Below the pieces are notes generated by a model, which was not told the origin of the DNA, ran no database searches, and saw only the letters and a program-made list of their open reading frames with translations. This document shows positions 16,709 to 26,103 of a DNA stretch of 64,000 bases, in pieces (positions within the stretch are counted from its first letter, which is position 1; every line of letters starts with the position of its first letter). Origin of the DNA: JBBRDU01 sp038230335 (lineage in GTDB: Bacteria; Verrucomicrobiota; Verrucomicrobiia; Chthoniobacterales; UBA10450); contig JBBRNL010000002.1 in the NCBI GenBank assembly GCA_038230335.1, positions 1-64,000 of the forward strand. Direction: 5' to 3'. The translations under genes and the position numbers were made by a program.

Positions 16709-19396
16709 TCACAGATCGCTGAACGGATCCCGCTTCGTGATCGTGCCGAAGTCGCCCTGTTGCAGAATGAGTTTTGCGACCAGACCAGTCCAACCGGTTT
16801 GATGCGACGCGCCCAGACCCTCGCCCGTGTCGGCATGAAAATACTCATGAAACAAATACCGTTCGTGGTCTCGGAGATTGACGGACCCACTGTCGGAAGA
16901 TCCGGCGAACGGTCGTTGGCCATCCTTGTTTTTCAGCCAGAGCCGAATCAGGCGATTGGAAAGCTCGTTCGCAATTTGATGGAGCGTCATGAGGTGTCCG
17001 GAACCGGTCGGACACTCCACCTTGAAGTCGTCGCCATAATAATAATGAAATTTTTGGAGCGATTCGATGATTAGATAATTGATGGGGAACCAGATAGGCC
17101 CGCGCCAGTTGGAGTTGCCGCCGAACATTCCAGTCTGCGACTCGGCCGGCTCGTAGTTCACGACGTGATCTTCTCCCCGCACGCTGAGCACGTAGGGATG
17201 GTCCTTATGATACTTGCTGACCGACCGCACGCCGTAGGGGCTGAGAAATTCCTCCGGATCGAGCAAACGTCGCAATAAACATTTCATGCGATGACCCCGC
17301 GTAAGCGCAACGAGCCGGCGCGATCCTGTGCCAGGCACTTGCCAACGCGAAACAAGACTGGCCAAGTCGGGCCGGTTCGTTAGGTACCATTCCAGACGCG
17401 CCTTAAAACCAGGCACAGCGTCGAGCAGCTCGGGCTCGATGGTTTCCGTGGCGAGCAGCGGCATCAAACCGACGACCGAGCGGACGCGCAAGGGCAAAAA
17501 ACGGCCACCCGGCGTGTGCAGGACGTCGTAATAGAATTCATCCTCTTCATCCCAAAGCCCAATGCCTTTGCCGCCCAGATTGTTCATGGCCGCGGCGATG
17601 CCAAGGAAATGTTCGAAGAATTTAGTCGCAATGTTTTCGTAAACGGGATTTTCGCGCGCCAGTTCCAGCGCGATGCGCATCAGGTTGAGCGAAAACATTC
17701 CCATCCAGCTGGTGCCATCGCTTTGTTCGAGATGGCTTCCGTCCGCGAACTGCACGTTCCGATCGAACACGCCGATGTTATCGAGTCCAAGGAACCCGCC
17801 TTGGAAAATATTATTCCCCTGGGAATCCTTGCGGTTCACCCACCAGGTGAAAGCGATCAACATTTTATGGAAAATCGTTTCGAGGAAGGCGCGGTCACGG
17901 TTCCCGGTTTGCTTGCCTTCAATCTGATAAACGCGGTAGGCCGCCCAAGCGATGACCGGCGGATTGACGTCGCCAAAATTCCATTCGTAGGCCGGAATCT
18001 GGCCATTGGGATGCTGGTACCATTCGCGCACGATGAGATCCAGTTGCTGCTTGGCGAACTGGGGATCGGCCAGCGCCAAAGGAATGCAGTGGAAAGCCAA
18101 ATCCCACGAGGCGTACCAGGGATATTCCCACTTGTCCGGCATCGACATGACGCGCTCGTTATGAAGATGGCGCCAATCGGCGTTGCGGCCTTGCTCGCGC
18201 TCGAGTGGCGGCGGCGGTTGGGCGGGATCGCCTTCCAGCCATTGCTCGATGATGTAGTGATAAAACTGCTTGCTCCATAGCATGCCGGACAGGGCCTGCC
18301 GCTGGATGGCGCAGTGCTCGGGGCTCAGGCAGGACGGAGCGAGCTCCGCATAAAATGCGTCCGCCTCCATCGAGCGTCGCACCACGGTGTTGTCGAAGTC
18401 AGCAAAGACATCCGTTCCGATATTTTGATCCTGACGCGCGAGGCGGAGGCGAATCGAAACCGTCTTTCCCGGCGCGATGACGCAGCGATAATGCGCGGCG
18501 GCCTTGGTCCCAACGCGGTTCGGATTCACCCGCTCCAACTCGTTACGGATAATGCAGTCGTTGATTGAATCTTTCACGAACGGCGTCTGGTTCGGCACGC
18601 CCCACAGCCGCTCGAGGTTCGTCTCGTTCTCGGTGAAGAGAAGTCGTCCAGCTTCCTCACAAAAAAGGCGATAGGGGCCGATGCCCTGATGGTTCGCATC
18701 GATGATTCCAATTTTTTTGTCGCTGCGTGAGTTTTCCTGCAGGGTCGGTTTGTCATTGTTTCGGCTCCAACTCCATGTGTTCCGAAACCAGATCGTCGGC
18801 AGAAGGTGCAATACGGCAGGCTCCGGGCCGCAGTTCGTCGCGTTAGCGCGGATCAGAATGTCGTACGGTCCGGCCTTCGCATATTCGATCTCGATGTCGA
18901 AGAAGCGATTGTCGGCCAGCGCGCCCGTGTCTGGAAGTTCGAACTCGCCCTCCATTTTGGAGCGGCGGCCGCTCTCGCTCACGAGCTGCTCGTAGGGAAA
19001 GGCGCGTTGCGGATATCGATAGACCATCCGCATCATGCTGTGGGAAGGAGTGTTGTCGTTGTACCAGTAAACTTCCTTCACGTCTTCGCCATGATTGCCC
19101 TGCGGACCCGTCACACCGAAGAGGCGCTCTTTGAGAAATGCGTCCTGCTCGTTCCAGAAGGCAAAGGCAAAACAAAGCCGCTGTTTTTGGTCGCACAGGC
19201 CGGCAATGCCATCTTCGTTCCAGCGAAAGGCGCGCGATCGCGCATGATCATGAGGGAAATAATTCCAGGCATCGCCATTCGCGCTGTAATCTTCGCGCAC
19301 GGTACCCCAGGCCCGTTCCGCCAGATAGGGGCCCCAGAAATACCACGGCTCTTCCTCCGTATTATTCTCAGCCAGACGAGCTTGCTCGGCGTTCAT
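16709..19396 (-). CDS. GH63/MGH1-like glycoside hydrolase
   Basis: An 895-residue cytoplasmic protein related to the GH63 glucosidase family (mannosylglycerate hydrolase-like, (alpha/alpha)6 barrel). The start MNAEQARLAEN then WYFWGPYLAERAWGTVREDY is the standard N-terminus of this bacterial group, so the ATG at 19396 is preferred to the one 7 codons upstream. Other typical stretches are HDHARSRAFRWNEDGIAGL, WEYPWYASWDLAFHCIPLA (mid-protein, substrate-binding barrel loops), GLWDEEDEFYYDVL and NSNWRGPIWFPINYLIIESL near the end. It probably releases glucose or mannose from small glycosides or oligosaccharides; the true substrate is unknown. The membrane glycosyltransferase gene lies just upstream on the same strand. 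Confidence 0.9.
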   Translation of the reverse strand: MNAEQARLAENNTEEEPWYFWGPYLAERAWGTVREDYSANGDAWNYFPHDHARSRAFRWNEDGIAGLCDQKQRLCFAFAFWNEQDAFLKERLFGVTGPQGNHGEDVKEVYWYNDNTPSHSMMRMVYRYPQRAFPYEQLVSESGRRSKMEGEFELPDTGALADNRFFDIEIEYAKAGPYDILIRANATNCGPEPAVLHLLPTIWFRNTWSWSRNNDKPTLQENSRSDKKIGIIDANHQGIGPYRLFCEEAGRLLFTENETNLERLWGVPNQTPFVKDSINDCIIRNELERVNPNRVGTKAAAHYRCVIAPGKTVSIRLRLARQDQNIGTDVFADFDNTVVRRSMEADAFYAELAPSCLSPEHCAIQRQALSGMLWSKQFYHYIIEQWLEGDPAQPPPPLEREQGRNADWRHLHNERVMSMPDKWEYPWYASWDLAFHCIPLALADPQFAKQQLDLIVREWYQHPNGQIPAYEWNFGDVNPPVIAWAAYRVYQIEGKQTGNRDRAFLETIFHKMLIAFTWWVNRKDSQGNNIFQGGFLGLDNIGVFDRNVQFADGSHLEQSDGTSWMGMFSLNLMRIALELARENPVYENIATKFFEHFLGIAAAMNNLGGKGIGLWDEEDEFYYDVLHTPGGRFLPLRVRSVVGLMPLLATETIEPELLDAVPGFKARLEWYLTNRPDLASLVSRWQVPGTGSRRLVALTRGHRMKCLLRRLLDPEEFLSPYGVRSVSKYHKDHPYVLSVRGEDHVVNYEPAESQTGMFGGNSNWRGPIWFPINYLIIESLQKFHYYYGDDFKVECPTGSGHLMTLHQIANELSNRLIRLWLKNKDGQRPFAGSSDSGSVNLRDHERYLFHEYFHADTGEGLGASHQTGWTGLVAKLILQQGDFGTITKRDPFSDL

Positions 19397-19450
19397 GCCA
19401 CTCGAAGCCTTAACCAACCGGCCTCGAGGTGTCGAATACGAAGTCGCGCT

Positions 19451-21058
19451 TCATCGCCAGCCCGAGATTGACGCGAGTTCCACATTTTCCAGCGGATTGA
19501 TACCCGTCATGACCGGGCCGGGTTGGGCGCCGGTGGCATGCTGGGTGAGGAAATATCCGAATTCGGCCGCCCAGACCTGGGTGTAGGGGAAAACCAGCCA
19601 ACCCCACGGATTATGGGGGGCTGCTTGAATCACAGGAGGCGGATTTCCCTCGAGGGGCACGCGCCCGAGTAGCCAGACGCGATTTCCCGCGCGCAGGGTC
19701 GCTTCGATTTTTGCCAGTACTGGGTCAATCGCGTTGGTCTTTTGCATTTCCGCTTTAATCAGATCGTAGCGGTGAATGGTCAGATCACGAAGAGGCGGCA
19801 CGGTGAGCCACGGCGTAGTGCCATGGTAATACCGTTGGAAGGTGACTCCACAATACCAGTTATTCACAACAATAAGGTCGTTAGGCCCGGCTTCAGCCGC
19901 GAGGTGCGTGGCCAGAAGGTCGACGTTCGTTTGCCGTTGTTGCGCGATAGGCAGGGCCGCTTGGTAACTCCCTGCTGCAATCAGCATCGCGATGATCAGC
20001 GTCGCGACCCGGGCCCGACGCATTTTCGAGAGAATGCGGTCGGCGCAGATGGCGGTGAATCCCATGAGCGGGAGGTAATACCACGGCTGCGTGGGCAACC
20101 CCCCGATCTTGAGAAAGAGGATGAAGCCGGTCAGGCCGAGAAGGAGAGAGCCAGCCGCAAACGCCTGCATCGCCGGGTCGAGTGAATCGCGTTCTGATTT
20201 TGAGAGGCGCCACAGTTGCAGGCCACCGATCCCGGCAGCGAAGGCGGCGACGGCCACCCAGACGAGGTTGAACCAGGGCCTGGGAAAGCCGATGGCCTGG
20301 GACGCCTTAATCCATAACTGCGCCGGATGGAATCCGCTTTTCTCGAGCATCCACCAATCCTGCGATCGCGAAATTGCCGCAACATAAGGGAGCAGAGAAA
20401 ATCCGGCGATGATCCCGATAGCGATGATGGCCGCGGCTTTCCGCCATTGTCTCTGAAGAGCGGCCAAAGCGGACGCGCTCAGTCCGGCGGCGAGCAGAAA
20501 GAAGGCGTTTTGATACAGACATTGCACGCTCAACGTTGCCACCAATCCGGCCACGATCGCGTTTCGTGCGGTCGGATTTTCGTAAAACCGCCAAACCAGC
20601 GCGAGTGTCAGAATAATCAGGACCGTGCCCAGACCGTAGGCCCGTAACGAATCACCCGCCGAGATGGTGGTGGCATTTAAGGCGAACAAGGCGAGCGCGA
20701 GCAGCGGGGGCCCGCTCCGCATGAGCAGGCCAGCCATCCAAACCGCTGCGAGCAGGGCAGTGCCGGCGAGAAAACCGATCCAGCGCAAATGGAAGTCAGA
20801 GTCTCCCAGTCCGATTGCTGTCCAGATCCGCAAAAGAAGTGACCAGAGCAAAGGGAAAGAATCGTGCGTCAGCATGGACCAGACGTCGCGCAAGCCGGGC
20901 AGGGTCGCGAGGTCCACGGACGAAACTTCGTCCCGCCAGAGAGCGCCGGCGTGTCGCAGAAAAAGGAAGTGCAAATGCAAGACGGCCAGGGTGATCCCGG
21001 CCGCGGCGATCCATTCGATCTGCCTAACGAATCCGCTGCGAGGAGACGGAGTATCCAC
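19451..21058 (-). CDS. GT39-like polytopic membrane glycosyltransferase
   Basis: A 535-residue protein with about 10-12 hydrophobic helices. The first extracytoplasmic loop has the motif LWRDEVSSVDLATLPG, in which the Arg-Asp-Glu cluster is the acidic pair used by PMT/ArnT-type (GT39, GT-C) transferases to bind a lipid-linked sugar. The soluble C-terminal part (from about residue 380) carries NDLIVVNNWYCGVTFQRYY. Such enzymes move a sugar from a polyprenyl phosphate to protein or lipid outside the membrane. Acceptor and donor cannot be told. The guaA stop lies just 9 bp upstream. Confidence 0.85.
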   Translation of the reverse strand: MDTPSPRSGFVRQIEWIAAAGITLAVLHLHFLFLRHAGALWRDEVSSVDLATLPGLRDVWSMLTHDSFPLLWSLLLRIWTAIGLGDSDFHLRWIGFLAGTALLAAVWMAGLLMRSGPPLLALALFALNATTISAGDSLRAYGLGTVLIILTLALVWRFYENPTARNAIVAGLVATLSVQCLYQNAFFLLAAGLSASALAALQRQWRKAAAIIAIGIIAGFSLLPYVAAISRSQDWWMLEKSGFHPAQLWIKASQAIGFPRPWFNLVWVAVAAFAAGIGGLQLWRLSKSERDSLDPAMQAFAAGSLLLGLTGFILFLKIGGLPTQPWYYLPLMGFTAICADRILSKMRRARVATLIIAMLIAAGSYQAALPIAQQRQTNVDLLATHLAAEAGPNDLIVVNNWYCGVTFQRYYHGTTPWLTVPPLRDLTIHRYDLIKAEMQKTNAIDPVLAKIEATLRAGNRVWLLGRVPLEGNPPPVIQAAPHNPWGWLVFPYTQVWAAEFGYFLTQHATGAQPGPVMTGINPLENVELASISGWR

Positions 21059-21067
21059 TAAGACCGG

Positions 21068-22663
21068 CTACTCCCACTCGATCGTGCTCGGTGGTTTGCT
21101 CGAGATGTCATAACAAACGCGATTCACCCCTTTGACTTCGTTGCTAATGCGATTGGAGATGCGGGCAAGCAATTCGTAAGGGAGCCGGACCCAGTCGGCC
21201 GTCATGCCGTCCTGACTTTCCACAATGCGCAGAACAATCGTGTTCTCATAAGTGCGCTGATCGCCCATCACACCGACGGAGCGGACCGGCAGCAGCACGG
21301 CGAACGATTGCCAGACCCGGTAGTACCAATCGGACGACTCCATTTCACTGGTCACAATCGTGTCGGCATCGCGCAGAATGGTCAGGCGTTCGGGCGTCAC
21401 CTCGCCCAGGATTCGCACGGCCAGCCCGGGGCCCGGAAAGGGCTGCCGGTAGACCACATCCTTGGGTAACCCGAGCTGTAGTCCGGCCTGCCGCACTTCA
21501 TCCTTGAACAATTCCCGCACGGGTTCCACCAGCTCGAAGTGCATTTTCTCGGGAAGGCCGCCCACGTTGTGATGACTCTTGATCACATGGGCCGGATTCC
21601 CGCCGATGGCGACGCTCTCGATCACGTCCGGGTAGAGTGTGCCCTGGGCGAGAAAGCGGTAGCCGCCGTGTTCACCTGCTCCGTTCTGCTTGTCTTCGAC
21701 GAGTAACTCCTCGGTCGCCTGCTGGAACACTTCGATGAATTCGTTCCCTATAATCTTGCGCTTCTGTTCTGGATCGGTCACGCCAACGAGCTTGGAAAGA
21801 AACCGCGCGGTCGCGTCGACGTATTTCAAGCGCACATGAAAATTCTCTCCGAAGAGGCGCTTCACCATTTCGTCCTCCCGCGCGCGCAGCAATCCATTAT
21901 TGACGAAGATGCAGGTCAACTGCTGGCCGATGGCTTTGTGCAAAAGCGCCGCTGTGACGGAGGAGTCGACCCCGCCGCTGAGTCCGAGAACGACCTTGGC
22001 GTCGCCCACCTGGCGGCGCACGCGCTGGCAGGCTTCTTCGATGAACGAGCCCATCGTCCAATCCATGCCGCAGTGACAGATATGATAGACGAAATTCTCG
22101 AGGATTTGTTTGCCGCGCGGCGTGTGCGCGACTTCAGGGTGAAACTGCAGTCCGTAAAGTTTTCGCTGCGGATCCTCGACCGCGGCGAAGGGGGAGCTGG
22201 AAGTCTTCGCCGCGACCCGAAAGCCTTTGGGCAAAGCGGTCACTTCATCTCCGTGACTGTTCCAAACATCGAGCTGCGCACCCAGGCCTTCGAACAACTC
22301 CGATCCATTGGTCACTTGGAGAACGCCGGCGCCGTACTCGCGCCGACCGCTGAATTCCACTTTTCCCCCGAGATGGTGCGCCATCAGCATGAGCCCGTAG
22401 CAAATGCCAAGGACAGGAATGCCTAACGAAAAAACATCCGGATCAATGCGGGGCGCATTCTTGTCGTAAACGCTGGCCGGTCCGCCCGAGAGAATGATTC
22501 CGTTCGGGTGCCGGCGTGCCACCTCGGCGGACGGAATGTCGAAAGGCACGATCTCGGAATAGACCTGTAACTCGCGAATCCGCCGCGCGATGACCTGCGT
22601 GTACTGCGACCCGAAATCCAGGATGAGGATTCGCGAATGCTCTGCGGGCGTGGCGGTGTTCAC
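21068..22663 (-). CDS. guaA: GMP synthase (glutamine-hydrolysing)
   Basis: A 531-residue bifunctional enzyme that converts XMP to GMP using ATP and glutamine. The class I amidotransferase domain has Cys88 in GICYGLMLMAH and His175/Glu177 in FHPEVAH. The ATP-pyrophosphatase domain begins with the P-loop LGLSGGVDSSVTAALL (about 227-242), and the dimerisation domain ends in the conserved YDISSKPPSTIEWE. Length is normal. A tiny lipoprotein gene ends 3 bp upstream. Confidence 0.98.
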   Translation of the reverse strand: MNTATPAEHSRILILDFGSQYTQVIARRIRELQVYSEIVPFDIPSAEVARRHPNGIILSGGPASVYDKNAPRIDPDVFSLGIPVLGICYGLMLMAHHLGGKVEFSGRREYGAGVLQVTNGSELFEGLGAQLDVWNSHGDEVTALPKGFRVAAKTSSSPFAAVEDPQRKLYGLQFHPEVAHTPRGKQILENFVYHICHCGMDWTMGSFIEEACQRVRRQVGDAKVVLGLSGGVDSSVTAALLHKAIGQQLTCIFVNNGLLRAREDEMVKRLFGENFHVRLKYVDATARFLSKLVGVTDPEQKRKIIGNEFIEVFQQATEELLVEDKQNGAGEHGGYRFLAQGTLYPDVIESVAIGGNPAHVIKSHHNVGGLPEKMHFELVEPVRELFKDEVRQAGLQLGLPKDVVYRQPFPGPGLAVRILGEVTPERLTILRDADTIVTSEMESSDWYYRVWQSFAVLLPVRSVGVMGDQRTYENTIVLRIVESQDGMTADWVRLPYELLARISNRISNEVKGVNRVCYDISSKPPSTIEWE

Positions 22664-22666
22664 GTC

Positions 22667-22867
22667 CTACGGGTGATTTTGCGGAATGCCGTGTTCGTTC
22701 GCCGGATCGCCCGGCGCGCGCTGTTCGGGTCCGATTTGGCCCTGGCCGGTGACACCGCGTTCGAGTTGTCCTTGCACTTCGCTGGTGCTGCGTTTTTCCA
22801 ACGGATCGGCGCAGTCCGCCAGCAAAAGGGCGCTGCCTAGCGCAAAAACAATCGAAATGCGCTTCAT
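22667..22867 (-). CDS. Small lipoprotein upstream of guaA
   Basis: A 66-residue protein with a lipoprotein signal: MKRISIVFALGSALLLADCA, with the lipobox LADC and lipidation on Cys19. The mature part of 47 residues is polar, Gly/Gln/Pro-rich and probably unstructured. No family is recognised. It sits 3 bp ahead of guaA on the same strand, which implies shared transcription, although a functional link is not evident. The basic-hydrophobic-LxxC layout makes it more than a chance frame. Confidence 0.65.
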   Translation of the reverse strand: MKRISIVFALGSALLLADCADPLEKRSTSEVQGQLERGVTGQGQIGPEQRAPGDPANEHGIPQNHP

Positions 22868-22977
22868 CCGCTTATTCTAGGGACGGGAGGAGCCATTGCA
22901 AGGCGCGAGCGATTGCGGATTGCGCAAACCGGATTGCAGAAAGACGTTGCCCCATCGATCTCAATCCGAAATCCAAA

Positions 22978-23553
22978 GTCGAAATCATCTCGCCGGACCT
23001 TCTGCTGCAAGGTTACCGGCTGGGCGTTTTCCCGATGGGAATGACCGACGGCACGATCGAGTGGTTCTCGCCGGATCCTCGCGCCATTCTGCCTCTCGAT
23101 AAATTTCACATTCCTCATGCCCTTCGACGGACGGTCGAGAAAAAGACATTCGAGACGCGAATCAACACGCGCTTTGGCGAAGTCATTCGGGCGTGTGCGA
23201 AACGGGAAGACACCTGGATCACGCCCAGGATTATACAGAGCTACCAGCGCCTGCACGAACTTGGTTATGCTCATTCCGTCGAAGCATGGCATGACAACAA
23301 GCTGGCCGGGGGCCTCTACGGCATCTCGATTGGAGGCGCGTTCTTCGGCGAGTCCATGTTTCACCGCGTGACGGATGCCTCCAAGGTGGCCCTGGTCGCG
23401 CTGGTCGAACAGATGCGCGCGCGCAAGTTCATATTGCTGGATACCCAGTGGGTCACGCCGCATCTCGCTCAATTCGGAGTCACTGAAATAACGCGGGCGC
23501 ATTACCTGCGCACGCTCGGTCGCGCCGTCGAACTAGAGCGCACGTTTGTTTGA
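22978..23553 (+). CDS. aat: Leucyl/phenylalanyl-tRNA-protein transferase (start unresolved)
   Basis: This enzyme adds Leu or Phe from its tRNA to N-terminal Arg/Lys of proteins, marking them for ClpS-ClpAP. Clear family motifs: SPDLLLQGYRLGVFPMG, then IEWFSPDPRAILPLD, LHELGYAHSVEAWHDNKLAG, GGLYGISIGGAFFGESMFH and FILLDTQWVTPHLAQFG. The homologous sequence starts at about 22978 (VEIISPDLL), but the first in-frame ATG is at 23035, inside the conserved GVFPMGM. No in-frame ATG, GTG or TTG exists upstream back to about 22850; only ATT (22933), ATC or CTG codons are available. Either a rare start codon or a 5' frameshift is likely. The coordinate given marks the start of homology, not a proven start. 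Confidence 0.88.
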   Translation, partial: VEIISPDLLLQGYRLGVFPMGMTDGTIEWFSPDPRAILPLDKFHIPHALRRTVEKKTFETRINTRFGEVIRACAKREDTWITPRIIQSYQRLHELGYAHSVEAWHDNKLAGGLYGISIGGAFFGESMFHRVTDASKVALVALVEQMRARKFILLDTQWVTPHLAQFGVTEITRAHYLRTLGRAVELERTFV

Positions 23554-23573
23554 AGGATCCGCGAGTAGATTCG

Positions 23574-24200
23574 TTAGGTTGCGCTTTCCAGCCACTGCCG
23601 CGCTGCCGTAACGTCATTCTCGGTTAGCTCATGGCCGCTCGATTGAAGAATGAGATCGACCTGTGCGCCACTTTGCCGCAGGAGTTTCTCTAATCGCTGA
23701 CCGTTTTCCGGCTGCGCAATGGGATCAAGGCGGCCTTCCGAAATCAAAACCTGCGCAACGATGCCTGTGACCGGACTCAGGGTCGAGAGTGGCACCATGG
23801 CGCGAAGCAGAATTGCCTTCGGAAAGGGAGCGATTCCGAGCAGCATCATGGCCGCGGCAATGTTCGCACCGTTGGAGTATCCCACCGCAACCAGTTGTTC
23901 GGCGCGGAGGTCGTAATGGACCACCGCTGCCGTAATAAAGCCGGCCAGCTCACGGGCCCGGCGGACGACATCTTCTTCATCAAACACTCCTTCCGCCAGT
24001 CTGCGGAAGAAACGGGGCGCGCCCCTCTCCATGACTTTGCCTCGCGGACTCAGGATTGCCGCGCCTGAGTCAATGGCGTGGCCGAGATCCAGCAGGTCAT
24101 TTTCGTCTCCCCCGGTGCCATGTAGCATCAGCAGGGTGCGCGCTTCGATTGGGGAGGTCGGGGCCGGCACGAACCGATGGATAAAGGAAAAATCCTTCAC
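23574..24200 (-). CDS. Alpha/beta hydrolase, phospholipase/carboxylesterase family (MhqD-like)
   Basis: A 208-residue serine hydrolase. The triad is visible: Ser109 in VGYSNGAN, Asp159 in SEGRLDPI, His190 in SSGHEL, with the oxyanion loop LLMLHGTGGDENDLL. The family includes Bacillus MhqD, encoded beside ring-cleaving dioxygenases and induced by quinones. Here the gene starts within the last codons of a ring-cleaving-type dioxygenase (4-bp ATGA overlap), the same pairing, so a role in hydroquinone or catechol detoxification is a reasonable inference. Confidence 0.88.
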   Translation of the reverse strand: MKDFSFIHRFVPAPTSPIEARTLLMLHGTGGDENDLLDLGHAIDSGAAILSPRGKVMERGAPRFFRRLAEGVFDEEDVVRRARELAGFITAAVVHYDLRAEQLVAVGYSNGANIAAAMMLLGIAPFPKAILLRAMVPLSTLSPVTGIVAQVLISEGRLDPIAQPENGQRLEKLLRQSGAQVDLILQSSGHELTENDVTAARQWLESAT

Positions 24201-25147
24201 GGCTGCGCACCTCCGGCTAATGAGATTCGCGGGAGGACCTTTTCGATCGAGCCGCGATGTTCTTCATATTGGGGCGGCAATCGCAACGCCTCTCCAAGGT
24301 GTTCGACTGATTCGTCCGTTGCAAAACCGGGCTTATCCGTCGCGATCTCGAACAGGATTCCGCCCGGTTCACGGAAATAGATCGAATGAAAATATTGGCG
24401 GTCGATCACCGGAGTGACGCGCAGGCCGAGTTCCTCCAGCTTGGCGCGCCATTGTAACTGCTCTTCGTCGTGGGCCGCGCGAAACGCGATATGATGGACC
24501 GTGCCGGCCGCGATGTTCCCAAATCCGGCTGCACTGTGCTCGATGAGATCGACTTGCGCATCCGCCCTGCCGGAGTTGAGCGAGAAGCGTCGTCGACTTT
24601 GCTCCTGGCCGACCCATTCGAATCCGAAAGTCTCGGTCAGTAATTGTTCTGTTAACTTTGCCGTCTGCACTTCGAGGGTGGGCGCGTTAAAACCACGCAC
24701 GGCAAATTCTCCGGGCACATCGCTTTGATCGTAGAGCTCAATCTGATTGAGGTGGTCTGAGGCGATGAGTTCCAGCGCCAACCCATCGGGATCGTTGAAG
24801 CGAAGGACGCGCTGTCCGAAGCGCGCGCTCGTTTCTTCCGCGAGCACGCGCTCATGGCTCAGCCGTTTCTTCCAGAAATCAACCGCGTTCGGAGCGATGG
24901 CGAGACTGGTTGCCACAACCTGGCCGGTTCCGCGCGTGCCGCGCGCTGCGCCGGGCCAGGGGAAAAATGTCATAATCGTGCCCGGGCTGCCGATGCGATC
25001 GCCAAAATAGAAATGATAAGTTCCCGGGTCGTCGAAATTGACGGTGCGTTTGACGAGACGAAGGCCGAGCACATGGGTGTAGAAATCCAGGTTGCGTTGC
25101 GGATCGGTCCCAATCGCAGTGATATGGTGAATGCCGCGAAGCTTCAT
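24197..25147 (-). CDS. VOC-family ring-cleaving dioxygenase (MhqO/MhqE-like)
   Basis: A 316-residue protein with two vicinal-oxygen-chelate domains. The N-terminus MKLRGIHHITAIGTDPQRNL is standard for this family and supports the ATG at 25147 rather than the frame opening 19 codons earlier. Domain 1 continues with LDFYTHVLGLRLVKRTVNFD and YHFYFGDRIGSPGTIMTFFP. Domain 2 has AAGTVHHIAFRAAHDEEQ and the metal-ligand end SIYFREPGGILFEIATDKPG. Members open hydroquinone- or catechol-like rings using Fe(II). It overlaps the hydrolase gene by 4 bp. Confidence 0.9.
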   Translation of the reverse strand: MKLRGIHHITAIGTDPQRNLDFYTHVLGLRLVKRTVNFDDPGTYHFYFGDRIGSPGTIMTFFPWPGAARGTRGTGQVVATSLAIAPNAVDFWKKRLSHERVLAEETSARFGQRVLRFNDPDGLALELIASDHLNQIELYDQSDVPGEFAVRGFNAPTLEVQTAKLTEQLLTETFGFEWVGQEQSRRRFSLNSGRADAQVDLIEHSAAGFGNIAAGTVHHIAFRAAHDEEQLQWRAKLEELGLRVTPVIDRQYFHSIYFREPGGILFEIATDKPGFATDESVEHLGEALRLPPQYEEHRGSIEKVLPRISLAGGAQP

Positions 25148-25248
25148 GAGAAAACAAGATACATTTGAGGCGATTGACCTCAATCGTCGCTCGATGAGCG
25201 ACAAAAAAGTGTTTCGGCATGCAGGCGAACTGCCCTTAGCTGTTGAAG

Positions 25249-26103
25249 ATGTTCCTCTGGCGAAAGCGGGCGACCGACAGGTGGCTAACCGAAAACGAAG
25301 AAGCGTTGCGAAAGTGCGTCGGGAATCGATTGACCATCATCGCCCATGCGCGACGCAAAAGGCTCCTCATCGAAGTTTTCGGCCACTTTGGTCGGGAAGG
25401 CCGCGATCTCACGCAAGAATTTGGCGGGCTGGTCGAAAAAATCCCGCGCGATTGGTTGCAACGTCTTGGGCGCGGCCAGAAGCGGCCGCCGCTCCGGATT
25501 GGGAACCGGCTGGTGATCGACGATGGGGGAGAGGCCGCAAAATCCCGAGAGCTAACATCCAGGGCGCTCCAACATCTTGTTATTCCAGCGGGTGCTGCGT
25601 TCGGCACGGGTGAACATGCCACCACCGCCATGTCGCTGCGTTTGCTGGAGCGCATTACCCGCCGGTTCCCGCGCGGATGGTCATTCGCGGATCTCGGCAC
25701 GGGCAGCGGAATTCTCGCACTGGCGGCGCGACGTTTCGGCGCCACCCATGTCGTCGGAGTGGACAACGATCCGAGCGCTATCTCGACGGCGCGCGCCAAT
25801 GCCCGGTTCAACAAGGTGACTCGCATCCAATTCCAAATCGCTGACGTGCAAGCCTGGCGGCCAAAGAGCGCGGTCAATGTACTCGGCGCCAATCTATATA
25901 GTGAGCTGATCATCGAGGCGTTGCCACGCCTGCTCCGATATCTCGCGCCGCGGGGGTGGATCGTCCTTTCCGGGATTATGAGGACGCAGGAGCGAGCTGT
26001 CCTCCGCGCGCTGCGTGCCCATGGCATCAAGGTTCAGGAAATCCGGCGTCGCGGAAAATGGATCGCCCTGTCCGGAGTTCGGCACGTTACTCGGCGGGTC
26101 TAG
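25249..26103 (+). CDS. prmA: Ribosomal protein L11 methyltransferase-like protein
   Basis: A 284-residue SAM-dependent methyltransferase. The core has GAAFGTGEHATTAMSLRLLE (the PrmA signature), FADLGTGSGILALAARRFGA (SAM loop), VVGVDNDPSAI and NVLGANLYSELIIEALP in place of the usual NILANPL. The C-terminal SGIMRTQERAVLRALRAHGI matches the family. The N-terminal substrate domain is shorter and more divergent than in E. coli PrmA. A TTG six bases upstream (25243) is an alternative start; the ATG is preceded by GAAG. The target may be L11, but divergence leaves room for another protein. Confidence 0.85.
   Translation: MFLWRKRATDRWLTENEEALRKCVGNRLTIIAHARRKRLLIEVFGHFGREGRDLTQEFGGLVEKIPRDWLQRLGRGQKRPPLRIGNRLVIDDGGEAAKSRELTSRALQHLVIPAGAAFGTGEHATTAMSLRLLERITRRFPRGWSFADLGTGSGILALAARRFGATHVVGVDNDPSAISTARANARFNKVTRIQFQIADVQAWRPKSAVNVLGANLYSELIIEALPRLLRYLAPRGWIVLSGIMRTQERAVLRALRAHGIKVQEIRRRGKWIALSGVRHVTRRV

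Noticed and set aside
17516..18280. 254-codon plus-strand frame inside the GH63-like gene
   Set aside because: The minus-strand gene is well supported by family motifs throughout; this frame has none.
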